DNA of 64,000 bases from Alteribacter natronophilus (GCF_006007885.1 NZ_VCRO01000003.1:372001-436000), one strand, 5' to 3'; numbered from the stretch's first letter, positions 18,331 to 27,035 are shown. Translations and numbers: made by a program. The notes: generated from the sequence alone by a model not told the origin.

Positions 18331-19641
18331 CTACCGGTCAATCAGCTGGGCCATGAGCATTGCTTTTCCGACAATCTGGTTTTCGTGGTAGAGCTCCACA
18401 TCCACTTTCCCCGATTTACGCCCCGCTTCAAGAACCTTCGGGTAAACCCGGATTTCACTGTCAATCTGAACGGGTTTAATAAAGAAAACGGTCATATTTT
18501 CGACGACGAGATCACCTTTTTTGTATTTTCGAAGGATCCGGCTCGCTGCCTCGGTTACGACTGTCGTGACAACCCCGTAAGAGACGGTTCCGAGATGATT
18601 CGTCATCTGCGGCGTAACATCCAGGCGGTAGACATACTCCTGAGAGGTGGAGATATCTTCAAAATGGCGGGTTACGAGATCCTCGATCGTTTCTCCCACC
18701 TGCGGCTGACGCTGAATCATCTGAAGGGCCTTCAGGACATCCTGGCGGCTGATGACACCCTGCAGCTTACGGTTGGCATCCGTTACAGGCAGGAGTTCAA
18801 TGCCCTCCCACACCATCCGGTGGGCAGCTGAGGCAACGGAAGTCTGGGTTGTTACAGCGATCGGCTGCCGGGTCATCACTTTTTCAATTTCAATGAACTG
18901 ACCTACGCCCATGACGTCTTTGGCCGTTACCATCCCCAGAAGTTTTCTGTCCTCTTCCTGGATGACAGGGTAGCGGCTGTGGCCTGTCCGTTTATTCAGT
19001 TCGTGCCATTTTTCAACCGTGTGGGCATCGGTCATCATGTACGTCTGGTCAAACGGTATGAGAATATCCTCAACCAGCAGAATTTCCTTTTTAATCAGCT
19101 GGTCGTAAATAGCCCTGTTGATCATCGCCGCCACGGTAAATGTATCGTAACTGGTGGACATGATGGGAAGTTCAAGTTCATCGGCCAGCGCCTTCACTTC
19201 GTCGTTCGTTTCAAATCCCCCGGTAATCAGAACTGCGGCACCTGATTCCAGGGCCATCCGGTGCACCTGCTCCCGGTTCCCTACTATGAGGAGGTTTTCC
19301 GGTTCCACGTAGCGCATCATCGCTTCAGCCTTCATGGCGCCGATGACAAACTTGCTGAGTGTCTTATACAGTCCGTTTCGGCCGCCGAGAACCTGCCCGT
19401 CCACGATGTTGATCACTTCTGCAAATGTCAGCTTTTCAATATTTTCCTTCTGTTTCTTTTCAATCCGGATCGTCCCTACCCGCTCAATAGTACTTACAAT
19501 TCCCTGGTTTTCTGCATCCTTAATTGCCCGGTATGCCGTTCCCTCACTAACCTGGAGTGATTTGGCAATCTGACGGACCGAAATCTTGCTCCCTACGTCC
19601 AAAGAGAGTATATGCTGTAGAATCTGTTCATGTTTGGTCAT
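18331..19641 (-). CDS. ytoI: HTH-DRTGG-CBS-thioesterase fold protein YtoI
   Basis: A 436-residue modular protein. Residues 1-60 are a helix-turn-helix (SVRQIAKSLQVSEGTAYRAIKDAENQGIV), 70-180 a DRTGG domain (GGRNGLYKTLSKFVIGAMK...), 190-305 a pair of CBS domains (FDQTYMMTDAHTVEKWHELNKRTGHSRYPVI and VMTRQPIAVTTQTSVASAAHRM), and 320-430 a hot-dog thioesterase-like domain. The CBS pair probably senses an adenine nucleotide. Its function is not established; B. subtilis ytoI lies at the same place. Start at the ATG at 19641, which has GAGGTG 9 bp upstream; a GTG at 19653 lies within that site. Confidence 0.9.
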   Translation of the reverse strand: MTKHEQILQHILSLDVGSKISVRQIAKSLQVSEGTAYRAIKDAENQGIVSTIERVGTIRIEKKQKENIEKLTFAEVINIVDGQVLGGRNGLYKTLSKFVIGAMKAEAMMRYVEPENLLIVGNREQVHRMALESGAAVLITGGFETNDEVKALADELELPIMSTSYDTFTVAAMINRAIYDQLIKKEILLVEDILIPFDQTYMMTDAHTVEKWHELNKRTGHSRYPVIQEEDRKLLGMVTAKDVMGVGQFIEIEKVMTRQPIAVTTQTSVASAAHRMVWEGIELLPVTDANRKLQGVISRQDVLKALQMIQRQPQVGETIEDLVTRHFEDISTSQEYVYRLDVTPQMTNHLGTVSYGVVTTVVTEAASRILRKYKKGDLVVENMTVFFIKPVQIDSEIRVYPKVLEAGRKSGKVDVELYHENQIVGKAMLMAQLIDR

Positions 19642-19732
19642 CCCTTTTCCCACCTCAAAAGAGCTGTTCCACTCTTTTATTTAAACTGTACTAATACAAG
19701 TATACGTGGATAGGAAAAGGGTTTCAAGCTGA

Positions 19733-19999
19733 TCAGTAGGTTTCCCGCACTTTTTTTCCTGCCCTGTTTCTCTTCCCTGTGTCTTCTATGTCCCCGTTTC
19801 CTTCGGTTCTGTTTTCCTTTTCCCGCTCAACAAGCCAGCCGTAGACGTTGCCCCCCAGTGCAAGCAGGGCAAAAGCAATCCAGCCGTATGCAAACCACGG
19901 ACCAAGCCCTCCATCCGCCGTAAAAGGAAGACGGGGAAGCGCAAGGTAAATTAAAAGAAACACAAGGAGAATACACAAAAACAGTCGTGAGCTTTTCAT
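19733..19999 (-). CDS. small membrane protein, unknown function
   Basis: An 88-residue protein with two membrane helices (about 5-22 and 35-57) and a basic, hydrophilic C-terminal third (REKENRTEGN...RAGKK). I do not recognise a family. It has a GAGGTGG site before the ATG at 19999. It lies upstream of ytoI on the same strand and is not obviously part of the conserved synteny. Confidence 0.6.
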   Translation of the reverse strand: MKSSRLFLCILLVFLLIYLALPRLPFTADGGLGPWFAYGWIAFALLALGGNVYGWLVEREKENRTEGNGDIEDTGKRNRAGKKVRETY

Positions 20000-20104
20000 T
20001 TTAGACCACCTCACTTGTAATGTATGACTTGTCCCCGTGTAAGAGAACTGCATGTTTTCCTTCCTGCCGGAGAGGAGTAAAAATGATCTCATCCACAGAA
20101 AGAA

Positions 20105-20417
20105 GCTGTTTTCGGAAAGATTGTTGTTTTATTCCGCTGCAGGCGGACGCTTTCACCACAGGCACAAGTACGACATCCGTTCATGCTTCACGGTGTCTTC
20201 TATGCCGCGGGCATCGCTTCAGCCTCCTGGGGAGTGCTTCTGCTTCTTCCTCTGCAAGGTAAGCTTCGAAGCTGTATGCGTCGAAGCAGCTCGAAGCAAA
20301 CTCACGATGTAAACGCTCGTCCCTGCGGGGTCTTCTCCTGATGCTATTCCCGCCGGAGTCGCCGCCTTTCGCTGCATAATTAATTTGGTCAATAACAACA
20401 ATCTACATGAACACAGC
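20105..20417 (+). repeat. MITE-like dispersed repeat, copy 3 (313 bp, long form)
   Basis: This long copy fills the gap between a small membrane-protein gene and ytkL. Left end GCTGTTTTCGGAAAGATTG plus TTGTT; right end on the opposite strand GCTGTGTTCATGTAGATTG plus TTGTT (19 of 24 match). The body is nearly identical to the copy at 29632-29943 in inverted orientation, including CCGCTGCAGGCGGACGCTTT, the GTCGAAGCAACTCGAAG-type segment and CCTGCGGGGTCTTCT. The 7-bp repeat ACAGAAA lies at 20095-20101 and 20418-20424, again with a 3-bp offset on the left. Open frames inside are not conserved between copies. Confidence 0.82.
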
Positions 20418-20421
20418 ACAG

Positions 20422-20449
20422 AAAAAAGAACCCCCTGAAAGGAGGTTCT
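20422..20449 (-). terminator. intrinsic terminator of ytkL
   Basis: On the minus strand AGAACCTCC-TTTCA-GGGGGTTCT is followed by TTTTT. It begins a few bases past the ytkL stop and abuts the end of the repeat element. Confidence 0.85.
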
Positions 20450-20473
20450 AACAGAAATTCTGCCTATGCCTAT

Positions 20474-21157
20474 TTACAGTTCAATTTCATCGCCCGGCTT
20501 CATGACGACGCCCGATCCGCCTGAGAGCGATTCGGCAAATGAATCCGGATTCTGTTCAATAACCGGGAAAGTGTTGTAATGAACCGGAATAACCTTTTCT
20601 GCGCCGATCCACTTGGCAGCAACGGCAGCATCCTCAGGACCCATCGTGAAATTATCACCGATCGGAAGAAATGCTGCATCGATATTGTACATCTCACCGA
20701 GCAGTTTCATGTCGGAAAACAGTCCGGTGTCCCCTGCATGATATACTGTTTTTCCTTCTGCAAAAAACAGGATTCCCGCAGGCATGCCTGTATAAACGAT
20801 CCGCTGACTTTCCTCTTCTGTATAAGCCGAACCGTGGAAAGCCTGGGTCAGCTTTACTTTGCCGAAATCAAATTCGTGTGCGCCTCCGATATGCATCGGA
20901 TGGGTGTTTACTCCCTGCCACCCGAGATAGGTGGCAAGTTCAAACGGAGCGACGACCAGAGCATCGTTTCGCTTGGCGATTTCAACGGTGTCCCCGACAT
21001 GATCATTATGGCCGTGTGTGAGAAGAATAACATCCGCTTTTACTGAATCAGCATCCAGATCCGTCGTTTCATTGCCATTAATAAATGGATCGATAAGAAT
21101 CGTTTTGCCGCCTGTCTCAATCTTTACAATGGAATGTCCGTGGTATGACAGTTTCAA
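20474..21157 (-). CDS. ytkL: metal-dependent hydrolase, UPF0173 family (YtkL)
   Basis: A 227-residue metallo-beta-lactamase-fold hydrolase. The metal ligands are clear: [11 protein letters not shown] (HxHxDH), [11 protein letters not shown], and [10 protein letters not shown] with the bridging Asp, plus [10 protein letters not shown] near the C-terminus. The physiological substrate is unknown. The start is taken as TTG at 21157 (reading LKLSYHGHS as MKLSYHGHS) because GGGAG lies 8 bp upstream and the product then has the usual UPF0173 length; an in-frame ATG at 21190 has no ribosome binding site. Divergent from the M24 peptidase gene. Confidence 0.9.
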   Translation of the reverse strand: MKLSYHGHSIVKIETGGKTILIDPFINGNETTDLDADSVKADVILLTHGHNDHVGDTVEIAKRNDALVVAPFELATYLGWQGVNTHPMHIGGAHEFDFGKVKLTQAFHGSAYTEEESQRIVYTGMPAGILFFAEGKTVYHAGDTGLFSDMKLLGEMYNIDAAFLPIGDNFTMGPEDAAVAAKWIGAEKVIPVHYNTFPVIEQNPDSFAESLSGGSGVVMKPGDEIEL

Positions 21158-21286
21158 ATCTCTCACTCCCTGACTTAGATTTTCAGACATCTACTTTAAT
21201 ACCCTGCCTGTCCGGCAATCATGCATCAGTTTTATGATAGAATGGATTCGGTGATAAGACAAGAATGTACAGGAGGGATTCACTTG

Positions 21287-22378
21287 TTGAGTAAACGACA
21301 CGAAAAGATCAGAAAATGGATGGACGAAAATCAGGCGGATGTACTGTTTCTTCAGACACGGGCAAACGTCTTCTACACAACCGGGTTCGATACAGATCCT
21401 CACGAAAGGCTCGTGGGATCCTGCCTGTTCCGTGACGGTGACCCCCTTGTTATCTGTCCGGGAATGGAAGTAAACCAGGTAACAGATATCCTGAAAAACG
21501 GGGATACCGCAGGTTACAGTGATACAGACAACCCCTGGGAGCTGCTGAAAACAGAATGGACATCGCGCCAGGAGGACATTTCCGTCATTGCCGTTGAGAG
21601 AGGCATTTCATGGGAGCGGCTAAAGGAGCTGCAGCAGGTATTCCCTGAAGCTTCATTTATTGAAGCAGATCCTGTCATGGAACAGGCAAGGCTTCTGAAA
21701 AGTGAAGACGAAGTGGAACTGCTGAAAGAAGCTGCTGCCCTCGCCGATTTTGGAGTTGAAACAGGTGTCGCCAGCCTGAGGGAAGGCATTACGGAAATGG
21801 AAGTGCTTGCAGCTATTGAATACGAGCTCAAGAAAAAAGGCGTAAGGGAAATGGCATTTTCCACGATGGTTCTTTTCGGTGAAAAAGCCGGAGATCCTCA
21901 CGGTAATCCGGGAACACGTAAACTTAAGAAAGGCGATGCTGTTCTGTTTGACCTCGGGGTCATCTGGAAAGGATACGCCTCTGATATTACCCGGACCGTC
22001 TTTTTCGACCATGTCAGTGACGATGACCGCGAGATTTACGAAACGGTTCTGCGGGCCCAGAAAGAAGCCCTCAGCCTCTGCCGTCCCGGCACTCCGATCG
22101 GGAAACTGGACAGGACCGCACGTGGGCTGATCAGTGACAAAGGGTTTGGTGATTATTTCCCTCACCGTCTTGGTCACGGGCTGGGGATTGAAGTACATGA
22201 ATTCCCATCCATGCATGCCAAAAACGACGCACCTCTCCAGGAGGGTATGGCATTTACGATCGAACCGGGCATTTATATTCCCAACCAGGCCGGGGTTCGA
22301 ATAGAAGACGACGTTTATATTACAAAAGACGGTTATGAAACTTTTACGACCTTTCCGAAAGAACTGCAGATTGTTTAA
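21287..22378 (+). CDS. M24 family Xaa-Pro peptidase
   Basis: A 363-residue cytoplasmic metallopeptidase predicted to remove N-terminal residues next to proline. An N-terminal creatinase-like domain (1-125) precedes the pita-bread domain, whose five metal ligands are visible: FDLGVIWKGYASDITRTVF (two Asp), HRLGHGLGIEVHE (His), FTIEPGIYI (Glu) and VRIEDDVYI (Glu). The start is TTG at 21287 or 21284; AGGAGGG is 6-9 bp upstream and no ATG fits. A bidirectional terminator follows. Prolidase versus aminopeptidase P cannot be settled from sequence. Confidence 0.9.
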   Translation: MSKRHEKIRKWMDENQADVLFLQTRANVFYTTGFDTDPHERLVGSCLFRDGDPLVICPGMEVNQVTDILKNGDTAGYSDTDNPWELLKTEWTSRQEDISVIAVERGISWERLKELQQVFPEASFIEADPVMEQARLLKSEDEVELLKEAAALADFGVETGVASLREGITEMEVLAAIEYELKKKGVREMAFSTMVLFGEKAGDPHGNPGTRKLKKGDAVLFDLGVIWKGYASDITRTVFFDHVSDDDREIYETVLRAQKEALSLCRPGTPIGKLDRTARGLISDKGFGDYFPHRLGHGLGIEVHEFPSMHAKNDAPLQEGMAFTIEPGIYIPNQAGVRIEDDVYITKDGYETFTTFPKELQIV

Positions 22379-22391
22379 TATGAGATAAAAA

Positions 22392-22444
22392 ACTGAGGCT
22401 GGTTCCATCAGGGATGCAATTGTCCCCCGGAACCAGCCTCATTT
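22392..22444. terminator. bidirectional terminator between convergent genes
   Basis: TGAGGCTGGTTCC and GGAACCAGCCTCA form a 13-bp stem with A-rich and T-rich flanks, placed between the M24 peptidase gene and the convergent small secreted-protein gene. Confidence 0.85.
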
Positions 22445-22460
22445 CCTGTTTAAAAAGCTT

Positions 22461-22841
22461 TTATGAATCTTCGTTACGCCACCCCCACGTAAACAGGCAG
22501 CGGTCCCGGTCCAGCGCTTTTACGGTAAGTGAAGAGAGGTCACTCAAACCTGCCGACTTCACAACCTGCGCCAGAGACTCGGCTGAAGGATTTTCGGAAA
22601 GGGCCATTGCGGATACGAGCTGTGTAATTTCCTTTTCCGCCTCGGATCCTTTTATAATGGCTTCTCCTCTCTCAACTTCAAAGCGGTCGGGATTTATGTA
22701 CTCCCATTCATACTCCACACCGTCTGAAACAGCAGTAATGGTGATCTCGCTGTACTGGAGCAGCTCATCCCCACCGGCAAAAACCGAAGGAGTCCAGCAG
22801 ATGGATACAAGTAAAGCAGCAATCGTGATCAGCATTTTCAT
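22461..22841 (-). CDS. small secreted protein, unknown function
   Basis: A 126-residue protein with a clear signal peptide: MKMLITIAALLVSICWTPSVFA, with likely cleavage after VFA. The mature part is acidic and begins GGDELLQYSEITITAVSDG; it has a YEWEYINPDRFEVERG segment, a helical middle and an RCLFTWGW motif near the end with a single cysteine. I do not recognise a family. GAGGTG is 6 bp before the ATG at 22841. The short distance to ytkK upstream (42 bp) suggests the two are co-transcribed. Confidence 0.72.
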   Translation of the reverse strand: MKMLITIAALLVSICWTPSVFAGGDELLQYSEITITAVSDGVEYEWEYINPDRFEVERGEAIIKGSEAEKEITQLVSAMALSENPSAESLAQVVKSAGLSDLSSLTVKALDRDRCLFTWGWRNEDS

Positions 22842-22883
22842 CTTATTCACCTCATTTGTCATTTTGAGGTGAAACGACTATTC

Positions 22884-23654
22884 TTATTCATCGGGCTTTC
22901 TATGTTTATGCAGAACGTCGATACCGCCTGTGACTTCAATGACGGTACCGGTAATCATGTCACTGTGATCGTCTGCCAGAAAAAGAACAGTCCGCGCAAT
23001 GTCCTCACCTGTACCTGACCTGCCTACAGGCGTTCGCGGGTCGGGGTGTTTCCGTGATTCTTCTATCGATGCTTCTTTCATTGCACCCGTAATTTCCCCG
23101 GGGCAGACCATATTTGCGGTAATCCCGTATTCCGCCTCCTCGATAGAGAGCGTTTTAGTAAGTGAAACGAGCCCGGTCTTTGCAGCGGCGAAAGCTGACC
23201 GGTAAAGCCAGCCCGGTGCATGCTCCGAGCCCTGAAAACCATATGTAATAATTCTGCCGAAGCGCTGTTCGCGCATGTGCGGCACAATATCCTTGAGAAG
23301 ATAAAAAGCGGACGTCAGATTCCCGCCAATCATAGCGTGCCATTCGTCCTCTGTATAGTCGATCAGTTTTTTCCGTTCGAAAATATAAGGGCCGGCATTG
23401 AGTACCAGTATGTCGACTTTTCCCCACCGTTCAAGTGTCTGAAGGGTCATTCTGTTCAGATCGTCTTTGGAAAGCAGGTCCCCCTGTACGAAATCAAAAC
23501 GGCCTTCATAGTCGGAAAGATCGCGCTCAAGCTCAACAGCGGCTCCCTGGTCACTCCGGTAGTGGATTGTCACAGTGCAGCCTGCTCCGAGAAGCTTTTC
23601 TGTTACTTTTCTGCCAAGTCCCTTTGTTCCTGCTGTAACAAGTGCATGGCGCAT
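22884..23654 (-). CDS. ytkK: SDR-family oxidoreductase-like protein (YtkK-like) with altered active site
   Basis: A 256-residue Rossmann-fold protein of the short-chain dehydrogenase/reductase family: nucleotide loop TAGTKGLGRKV (7-17), NAG at 86-88, active-site region around N112, and the substrate-loop start NMVCPGEITGAM. The usual catalytic YxxxK reads FAAAK (F155, K159), so the catalytic tyrosine is replaced by phenylalanine. It may be a non-classical enzyme or a binding protein. The symbol follows the ytkL-ytkK neighbourhood of B. subtilis and is not certain. GAAAGGAAAG precedes the ATG. Confidence 0.8.
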   Translation of the reverse strand: MRHALVTAGTKGLGRKVTEKLLGAGCTVTIHYRSDQGAAVELERDLSDYEGRFDFVQGDLLSKDDLNRMTLQTLERWGKVDILVLNAGPYIFERKKLIDYTEDEWHAMIGGNLTSAFYLLKDIVPHMREQRFGRIITYGFQGSEHAPGWLYRSAFAAAKTGLVSLTKTLSIEEAEYGITANMVCPGEITGAMKEASIEESRKHPDPRTPVGRSGTGEDIARTVLFLADDHSDMITGTVIEVTGGIDVLHKHRKPDE

Positions 23655-23744
23655 GGATCCACTTTCCTTTCACAATTGGTACATCATATTATACTAAAGA
23701 TTGAAGCAGAGTACACAGAGTAAGCCTGCTCCCACTTCCCGGCA

Positions 23745-23777
23745 CAGAAAAAGCGCCACGGGAGAACACGTCCCGCC
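23745..23777 (-). terminator. probable terminator of the lysine-tailed small ORF
   Basis: GCGGGA-CGTGTTC-TCCCGT forms the central stem on the minus strand, continued by GGCGC and TTTTTC. It lies downstream of the gene ending at 23814. Confidence 0.6.
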
Positions 23778-23813
23778 ATGACGCCCTGTTCTTTTCAAAA
23801 ATACTCTTGCCTG

Positions 23814-24005
23814 CTATTTGTTCCGCTTCTTCTTTTTCTTTTTCGTGGTTTTGCCTTCTTCCTGAACAAGCTCTTCCGCCACTTCCTCATTGAAGGTTTC
23901 ATGGTCACGGGAGTGCTGATAATACGAGTCCAGTATCTGGTTATGAGTCGCCGCTTCTCCCTCGTTGTCATACAGTCCCGCAGACATCTTTGTTTTCTTT
24001 GGCAT
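23814..24005 (-). CDS. small hypothetical protein with lysine-rich C-terminus
   Basis: A 63-residue product: a basic start (MPKKTKMS), an acidic helical middle (DHETFNEEVAEELVQEEG) and a terminal run of lysines (KTTKKKKKKRNK). I do not recognise a family. A strong AAGGAGGTGG site lies 6 bp before the ATG at 24005 and a terminator follows, which supports a real gene. The tail could bind nucleic acid or membrane, but that is a guess. Confidence 0.6.
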   Translation of the reverse strand: MPKKTKMSAGLYDNEGEAATHNQILDSYYQHSRDHETFNEEVAEELVQEEGKTTKKKKKKRNK

Positions 24006-24136
24006 CTTTGCCACCTCCTTTTCCTCGTTTTAGTATCTGACACAAAATAGCCTTTTATGAGACAGCCTCAGGCGTTTTACACGGCAGATGCGGTGGAAAA
24101 AGAGTGGTATACTACCCTTTAAAGGAGGCGGTACCT

Positions 24137-24589
24137 GTGAGAGGCAGATACGAAAATATTCTGGTGGCTGTAGACGGATCGGATGAGGCAAAGCGCGCTA
24201 TGAGGAAAGCAGCTGACATGGCTGCGGAGAATGGAAGCACCCTGTACATTGCCCATATTATCGATACGAGGACATTTGCTTCTGTGGAACATTATGACCG
24301 CACCATTGTCAAAGAAGCTGAGGACTACGCAAACGCCATGCTCAGGGAGTATCAGGAGAACGCCCTGGAAGCAGGTGTGGAAAACGTGAAGCTGCTCACC
24401 GATTACGGGTCGCCCAAGGTAAAAATCGCCAAAGATATAGCGTCAGACAACAGTATCGACCTGATTGTCACAGGCGCAACAGGGCTTAACGCGGTAGAGC
24501 GTTTTCTGATCGGGAGTGTCTCCGAATATATTACCCGGCACGCTTCGTGTGACGTTCTGATTGTCAGAAACGAACCGTCTGCACGGTAA
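24137..24589 (+). CDS. universal stress protein (UspA family)
   Basis: A 150-residue single-domain Usp. The N-terminal strand-loop ILVAVDGSDEAKRAM and the ATP-binding signature GATGLNAVERFLIGSVSEYITRHASCDVLIV (residues about 113-143, with the G-2x-G-9x-G(S) pattern) indicate the nucleotide-binding subclass. Start at the GTG at 24137, 9 bp after AAAGGAGG; an upstream in-frame ATG has no site. It is followed 15 bp later by a small unknown gene on the same strand. Confidence 0.9.
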   Translation: MRGRYENILVAVDGSDEAKRAMRKAADMAAENGSTLYIAHIIDTRTFASVEHYDRTIVKEAEDYANAMLREYQENALEAGVENVKLLTDYGSPKVKIAKDIASDNSIDLIVTGATGLNAVERFLIGSVSEYITRHASCDVLIVRNEPSAR

Positions 24590-24604
24590 ACCGAGGTGCG
24601 AAGT

Positions 24605-24925
24605 ATGAAAAACACTTTTAAATACGATTCAAGGCTTGGCATTCCCCTGCCTGTTCTGACTGAAAGCTGGGAAAACCTTGAGCCCGGGGAACAGGAGAGG
24701 ATTCTCGGGGAATGGGAAACAATTCGTGGAAAAATCCCTTCAAGAGTGAAGGAAATTGAAATACAGATTGAAAAAAAACAGCAGTCTCTGGACGAAGAAG
24801 AAAATTTCGTGCAGAGCTGCCGCCTGAACAGTGAGATTGCAGATCTCGCTTCAATTATTAATGATCTTTGGATATGGTACCGCGAATCGAACGGACTTTC
24901 TGTACATTCACGTCTCCATGCGTAG
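24605..24925 (+). CDS. conserved hypothetical protein, 106 residues
   Basis: I do not recognise a named family. The product is largely helical: after a short start (LGIPLPVLTESWENLEPGEQERILGEWETIRGKIPSRV) comes a heptad-rich segment (residues 48-85, EIEIQIEKKQQSLDEEENF) and a WIWYRESNG ending. GAGGTG is 7 bp before the ATG, and the gene follows the universal stress gene closely, so they are probably co-transcribed. Its last 18 bp overlap the end of the convergent EcsC-family gene. Confidence 0.65.
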   Translation: MKNTFKYDSRLGIPLPVLTESWENLEPGEQERILGEWETIRGKIPSRVKEIEIQIEKKQQSLDEEENFVQSCRLNSEIADLASIINDLWIWYRESNGLSVHSRLHA

Positions 24926-25750
24926 TTTTTCGGTAAGGTGCCGCTTCTGGTAAAACTGATGAGCTGCTTCTGCAGTCTGTTTCGTGAACTGATAGTTGAA
25001 TGCGGCACCTGCAAATATGCTGAAGAGGGGAACCCCCTGAACGATTTTTTTGCGGAGCACAGTGAGAACAAACAGCTTGGAAGCGTGCTGAAGCGGACGC
25101 TGCATCCAGGCGTCCGTTACAACGCTGTCCTCTCCGTCATAAAAGATCCAATCCTCGTCTGCACTGTCTGCTTCTGATTCAAGTTCGCTCCATGCTTCAT
25201 ACTGCAGATGTCTCGGCAGGGTAACAACGTGAAATACCTTCAGGACAAACATCATTTCATACGGTTTACGCATATCGTATCCGTACGTCATGGCAATCCG
25301 CTGAATCGTTCTCAGGTTTATGGCCAGAAGGAGGGGAAGATCGCTGAGGGTAAACAATGGCCCCCCCACTCCTGTCAGGCCCCCCTGGGCAAGGGAAACG
25401 AGCCGCTGTTTGGCAAGCTGCTTTCTCGCCATAAAACGAAGCTGATCAATTGAAAGCTTTTTCAGATCCCCTATGCCATTTATGTCGGAACGGAATACTC
25501 TCGCCTCTGTCAGAAGATGCTCCACTGTCTGTTTTTCGTAGCGCGTCTGCTGAAGGGCAGACTGCACATGAAAAAGAACATCATCCACAGCCTTCAGGAC
25601 TTTTCCTTTCCATTTCCCTTCCATGGAACCATACACCTGATTCATCCACTTATGATATGTAAGCGTCAGGTCAGTTCCTGTTTCTTCAAAATAAGAATCT
25701 TCCCATGAGCGGATTTCGTCAAGAACCTGTTCTTCTCTCGTATTTCCCAT
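24908..25750 (-). CDS. EcsC family protein
   Basis: A 280-residue protein of the EcsC family, named after the third gene of the B. subtilis ecsABC cluster; the molecular function is unknown. Typical features are GIGDLKKLSIDQLRFMARKQ, a glycine-rich hydrophobic segment (LAQGGLTGVGGPLFTLSDLPLLLAINLRTIQRIA, about 130-163) and a second hydrophobic region near residue 250 (VQGVPLFSIFAGAAFNYQF). It probably associates with the membrane. Start at ATG 25750 with a GGGGGG site. It lies 19 bp downstream of yhaM on the same strand, so an operon is likely. Confidence 0.85.
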   Translation of the reverse strand: MGNTREEQVLDEIRSWEDSYFEETGTDLTLTYHKWMNQVYGSMEGKWKGKVLKAVDDVLFHVQSALQQTRYEKQTVEHLLTEARVFRSDINGIGDLKKLSIDQLRFMARKQLAKQRLVSLAQGGLTGVGGPLFTLSDLPLLLAINLRTIQRIAMTYGYDMRKPYEMMFVLKVFHVVTLPRHLQYEAWSELESEADSADEDWIFYDGEDSVVTDAWMQRPLQHASKLFVLTVLRKKIVQGVPLFSIFAGAAFNYQFTKQTAEAAHQFYQKRHLTEKLRMET

Positions 25751-25769
25751 TGTAGATCCCCCCATAGAT

Positions 25770-26711
25770 TCACTCGGTTGTTTTCATTTTCCGTTTAAAC
25801 ATCGGATGATATTCCCATCCGCTTTCCGTTTCCCCATTAATCATCTGAATGGCATTGAGCCTGGCATCCAGTTCTTCGATGGAGCTGAAAAATACAGCTT
25901 CGGGAATCTTTCCTGAAATCGCACTTCCGAGGCCTTTGTCCGTATCGCCGTACTGGCTGAGAATACAGTGCTTTAGAGCAGTCAATTCTTCGTCCTGCAG
26001 GGAAATACCTGCTTCAAGCGCTGCTTCATTTATCATTTCCACGCTCATAACCAGGTGACCGACCAGTTCGCCTTCCTCCGTGTATTCGGGCGTAATCGGA
26101 TCATTGATGGACCTTATTTTGCCAATGTCATGGAGGAGGCAGGTTGTAAGCAGCAGATCCTTATTCAGATGCGGGTATACAGCAAGAAGCTGTAACGTCG
26201 CGTGACAGAGCGACACAATATGTTCCAGTAAACCGGCATAGTAGGCGTGATGCATCACTTTTGAGGCCGGTATGGTCGTAAGCCGGTCCCTGACATCCTT
26301 GTTGCCAAAAAGCTTTCTGATTATGGAACCATAGGTGTCGTTTTGGACATCATCAATAATCATACGCAGGTCCTGCCACAGTTCTTCCCTTGGTGTGGAG
26401 GATTTCCGCACCAGGCTCTGAAGTTCGATGTTGTCTTCATCCGTGGCTATTCGCACACGATTGATCTGAAGCTGCTTTTTTCCCCTGAACAGCCGGACCT
26501 GTCCGTCAATCTTGAGGATTGTTTTCACGTGGACCGCCGATTTCTGCTGCTCGGTAATATCCCAGATTTTTGAAGGGATCGTGCCCGTGGCGTCTCCGAG
26601 AAGGAGATCCATGTATTCGTCACCGTTAACAGCCACGCGTACTTCCCTTTCTTTTACAAGGAAAAAGCCGACAAGTCGTTCCCCTTCCTTTACATTTGCG
26701 ATCGTTTTCAT
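25770..26711 (-). CDS. yhaM: 3'-5' exoribonuclease YhaM
   Basis: YhaM degrades single-stranded RNA (and DNA) from the 3' end. The 313-residue protein has an N-terminal OB fold (1-115, with ATGTIPSKIWDITEQQ and GQVRLFRGKKQLQINRV) and an HD phosphohydrolase domain (about 150-280): HHAYYAGLLEHIVSLCH, CLLHDIGKIRS and LKHCILSQYG provide the metal ligands. Length equals the B. subtilis enzyme (314). In B. subtilis the gene is elsewhere, so its place here differs. GGGAGGG precedes the ATG. Confidence 0.95.
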   Translation of the reverse strand: MKTIANVKEGERLVGFFLVKEREVRVAVNGDEYMDLLLGDATGTIPSKIWDITEQQKSAVHVKTILKIDGQVRLFRGKKQLQINRVRIATDEDNIELQSLVRKSSTPREELWQDLRMIIDDVQNDTYGSIIRKLFGNKDVRDRLTTIPASKVMHHAYYAGLLEHIVSLCHATLQLLAVYPHLNKDLLLTTCLLHDIGKIRSINDPITPEYTEEGELVGHLVMSVEMINEAALEAGISLQDEELTALKHCILSQYGDTDKGLGSAISGKIPEAVFFSSIEELDARLNAIQMINGETESGWEYHPMFKRKMKTTE

Positions 26712-26898
26712 TTATTGTCCCTCCCGGGGTTCGCACTCTCTGCCTTTTATTATACTATTTCACGGTAATTTAAAAAGTATTTACCATCATACTTAATGGG
26801 TGCTTCATCTTTCCCAATGAGGAGGATTCCTGATTCCGGACCGTAACCAGCAGCCCTATTTATTTTGGCTTACCTCTATACTGGATAAGAATTGAAAA

Positions 26899-27020
26899 GA
26901 GGCTACGCTTCACGCCTTACGCTCCCTTTCCGCGGCGGTGGCGCCGAGCCTCCTCGGCTTTGCCTGCGGGGTCTCTGCCGGCCCCCTCTGCCGCTGGAGT
27001 CCCGCTGCAGGCATCCAATC
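26899..27020 (+). repeat. GC-rich dispersed repeat, class B copy 1
   Basis: Within the 367-bp gap between ackA and yhaM, this GC-rich block aligns with the one at 59877-59996: GGCTACGCTTCACGCCTTAC, CTTTCCGCGGCGGT, GAGCCTCCTCGGC, CCTGCGGGGTCTCT and CTGGAGTC occur in the same order. It shares the CCTGCGGGGTCT core with the MITE-like family but lacks that family's ends. The 187 bp to its left hold only the yhaM upstream region, in which I see nothing else distinct. Confidence 0.65.
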
Positions 27021-27035
27021 ATGAAAAAAGAGTGC

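Noticed and set aside
20105-20417. Open frames of 60-86 codons inside the repeat, and in its twin at 29632
   Set aside because: They have no ribosome binding site, overlap in several frames, and are not preserved between the two nearly identical copies.
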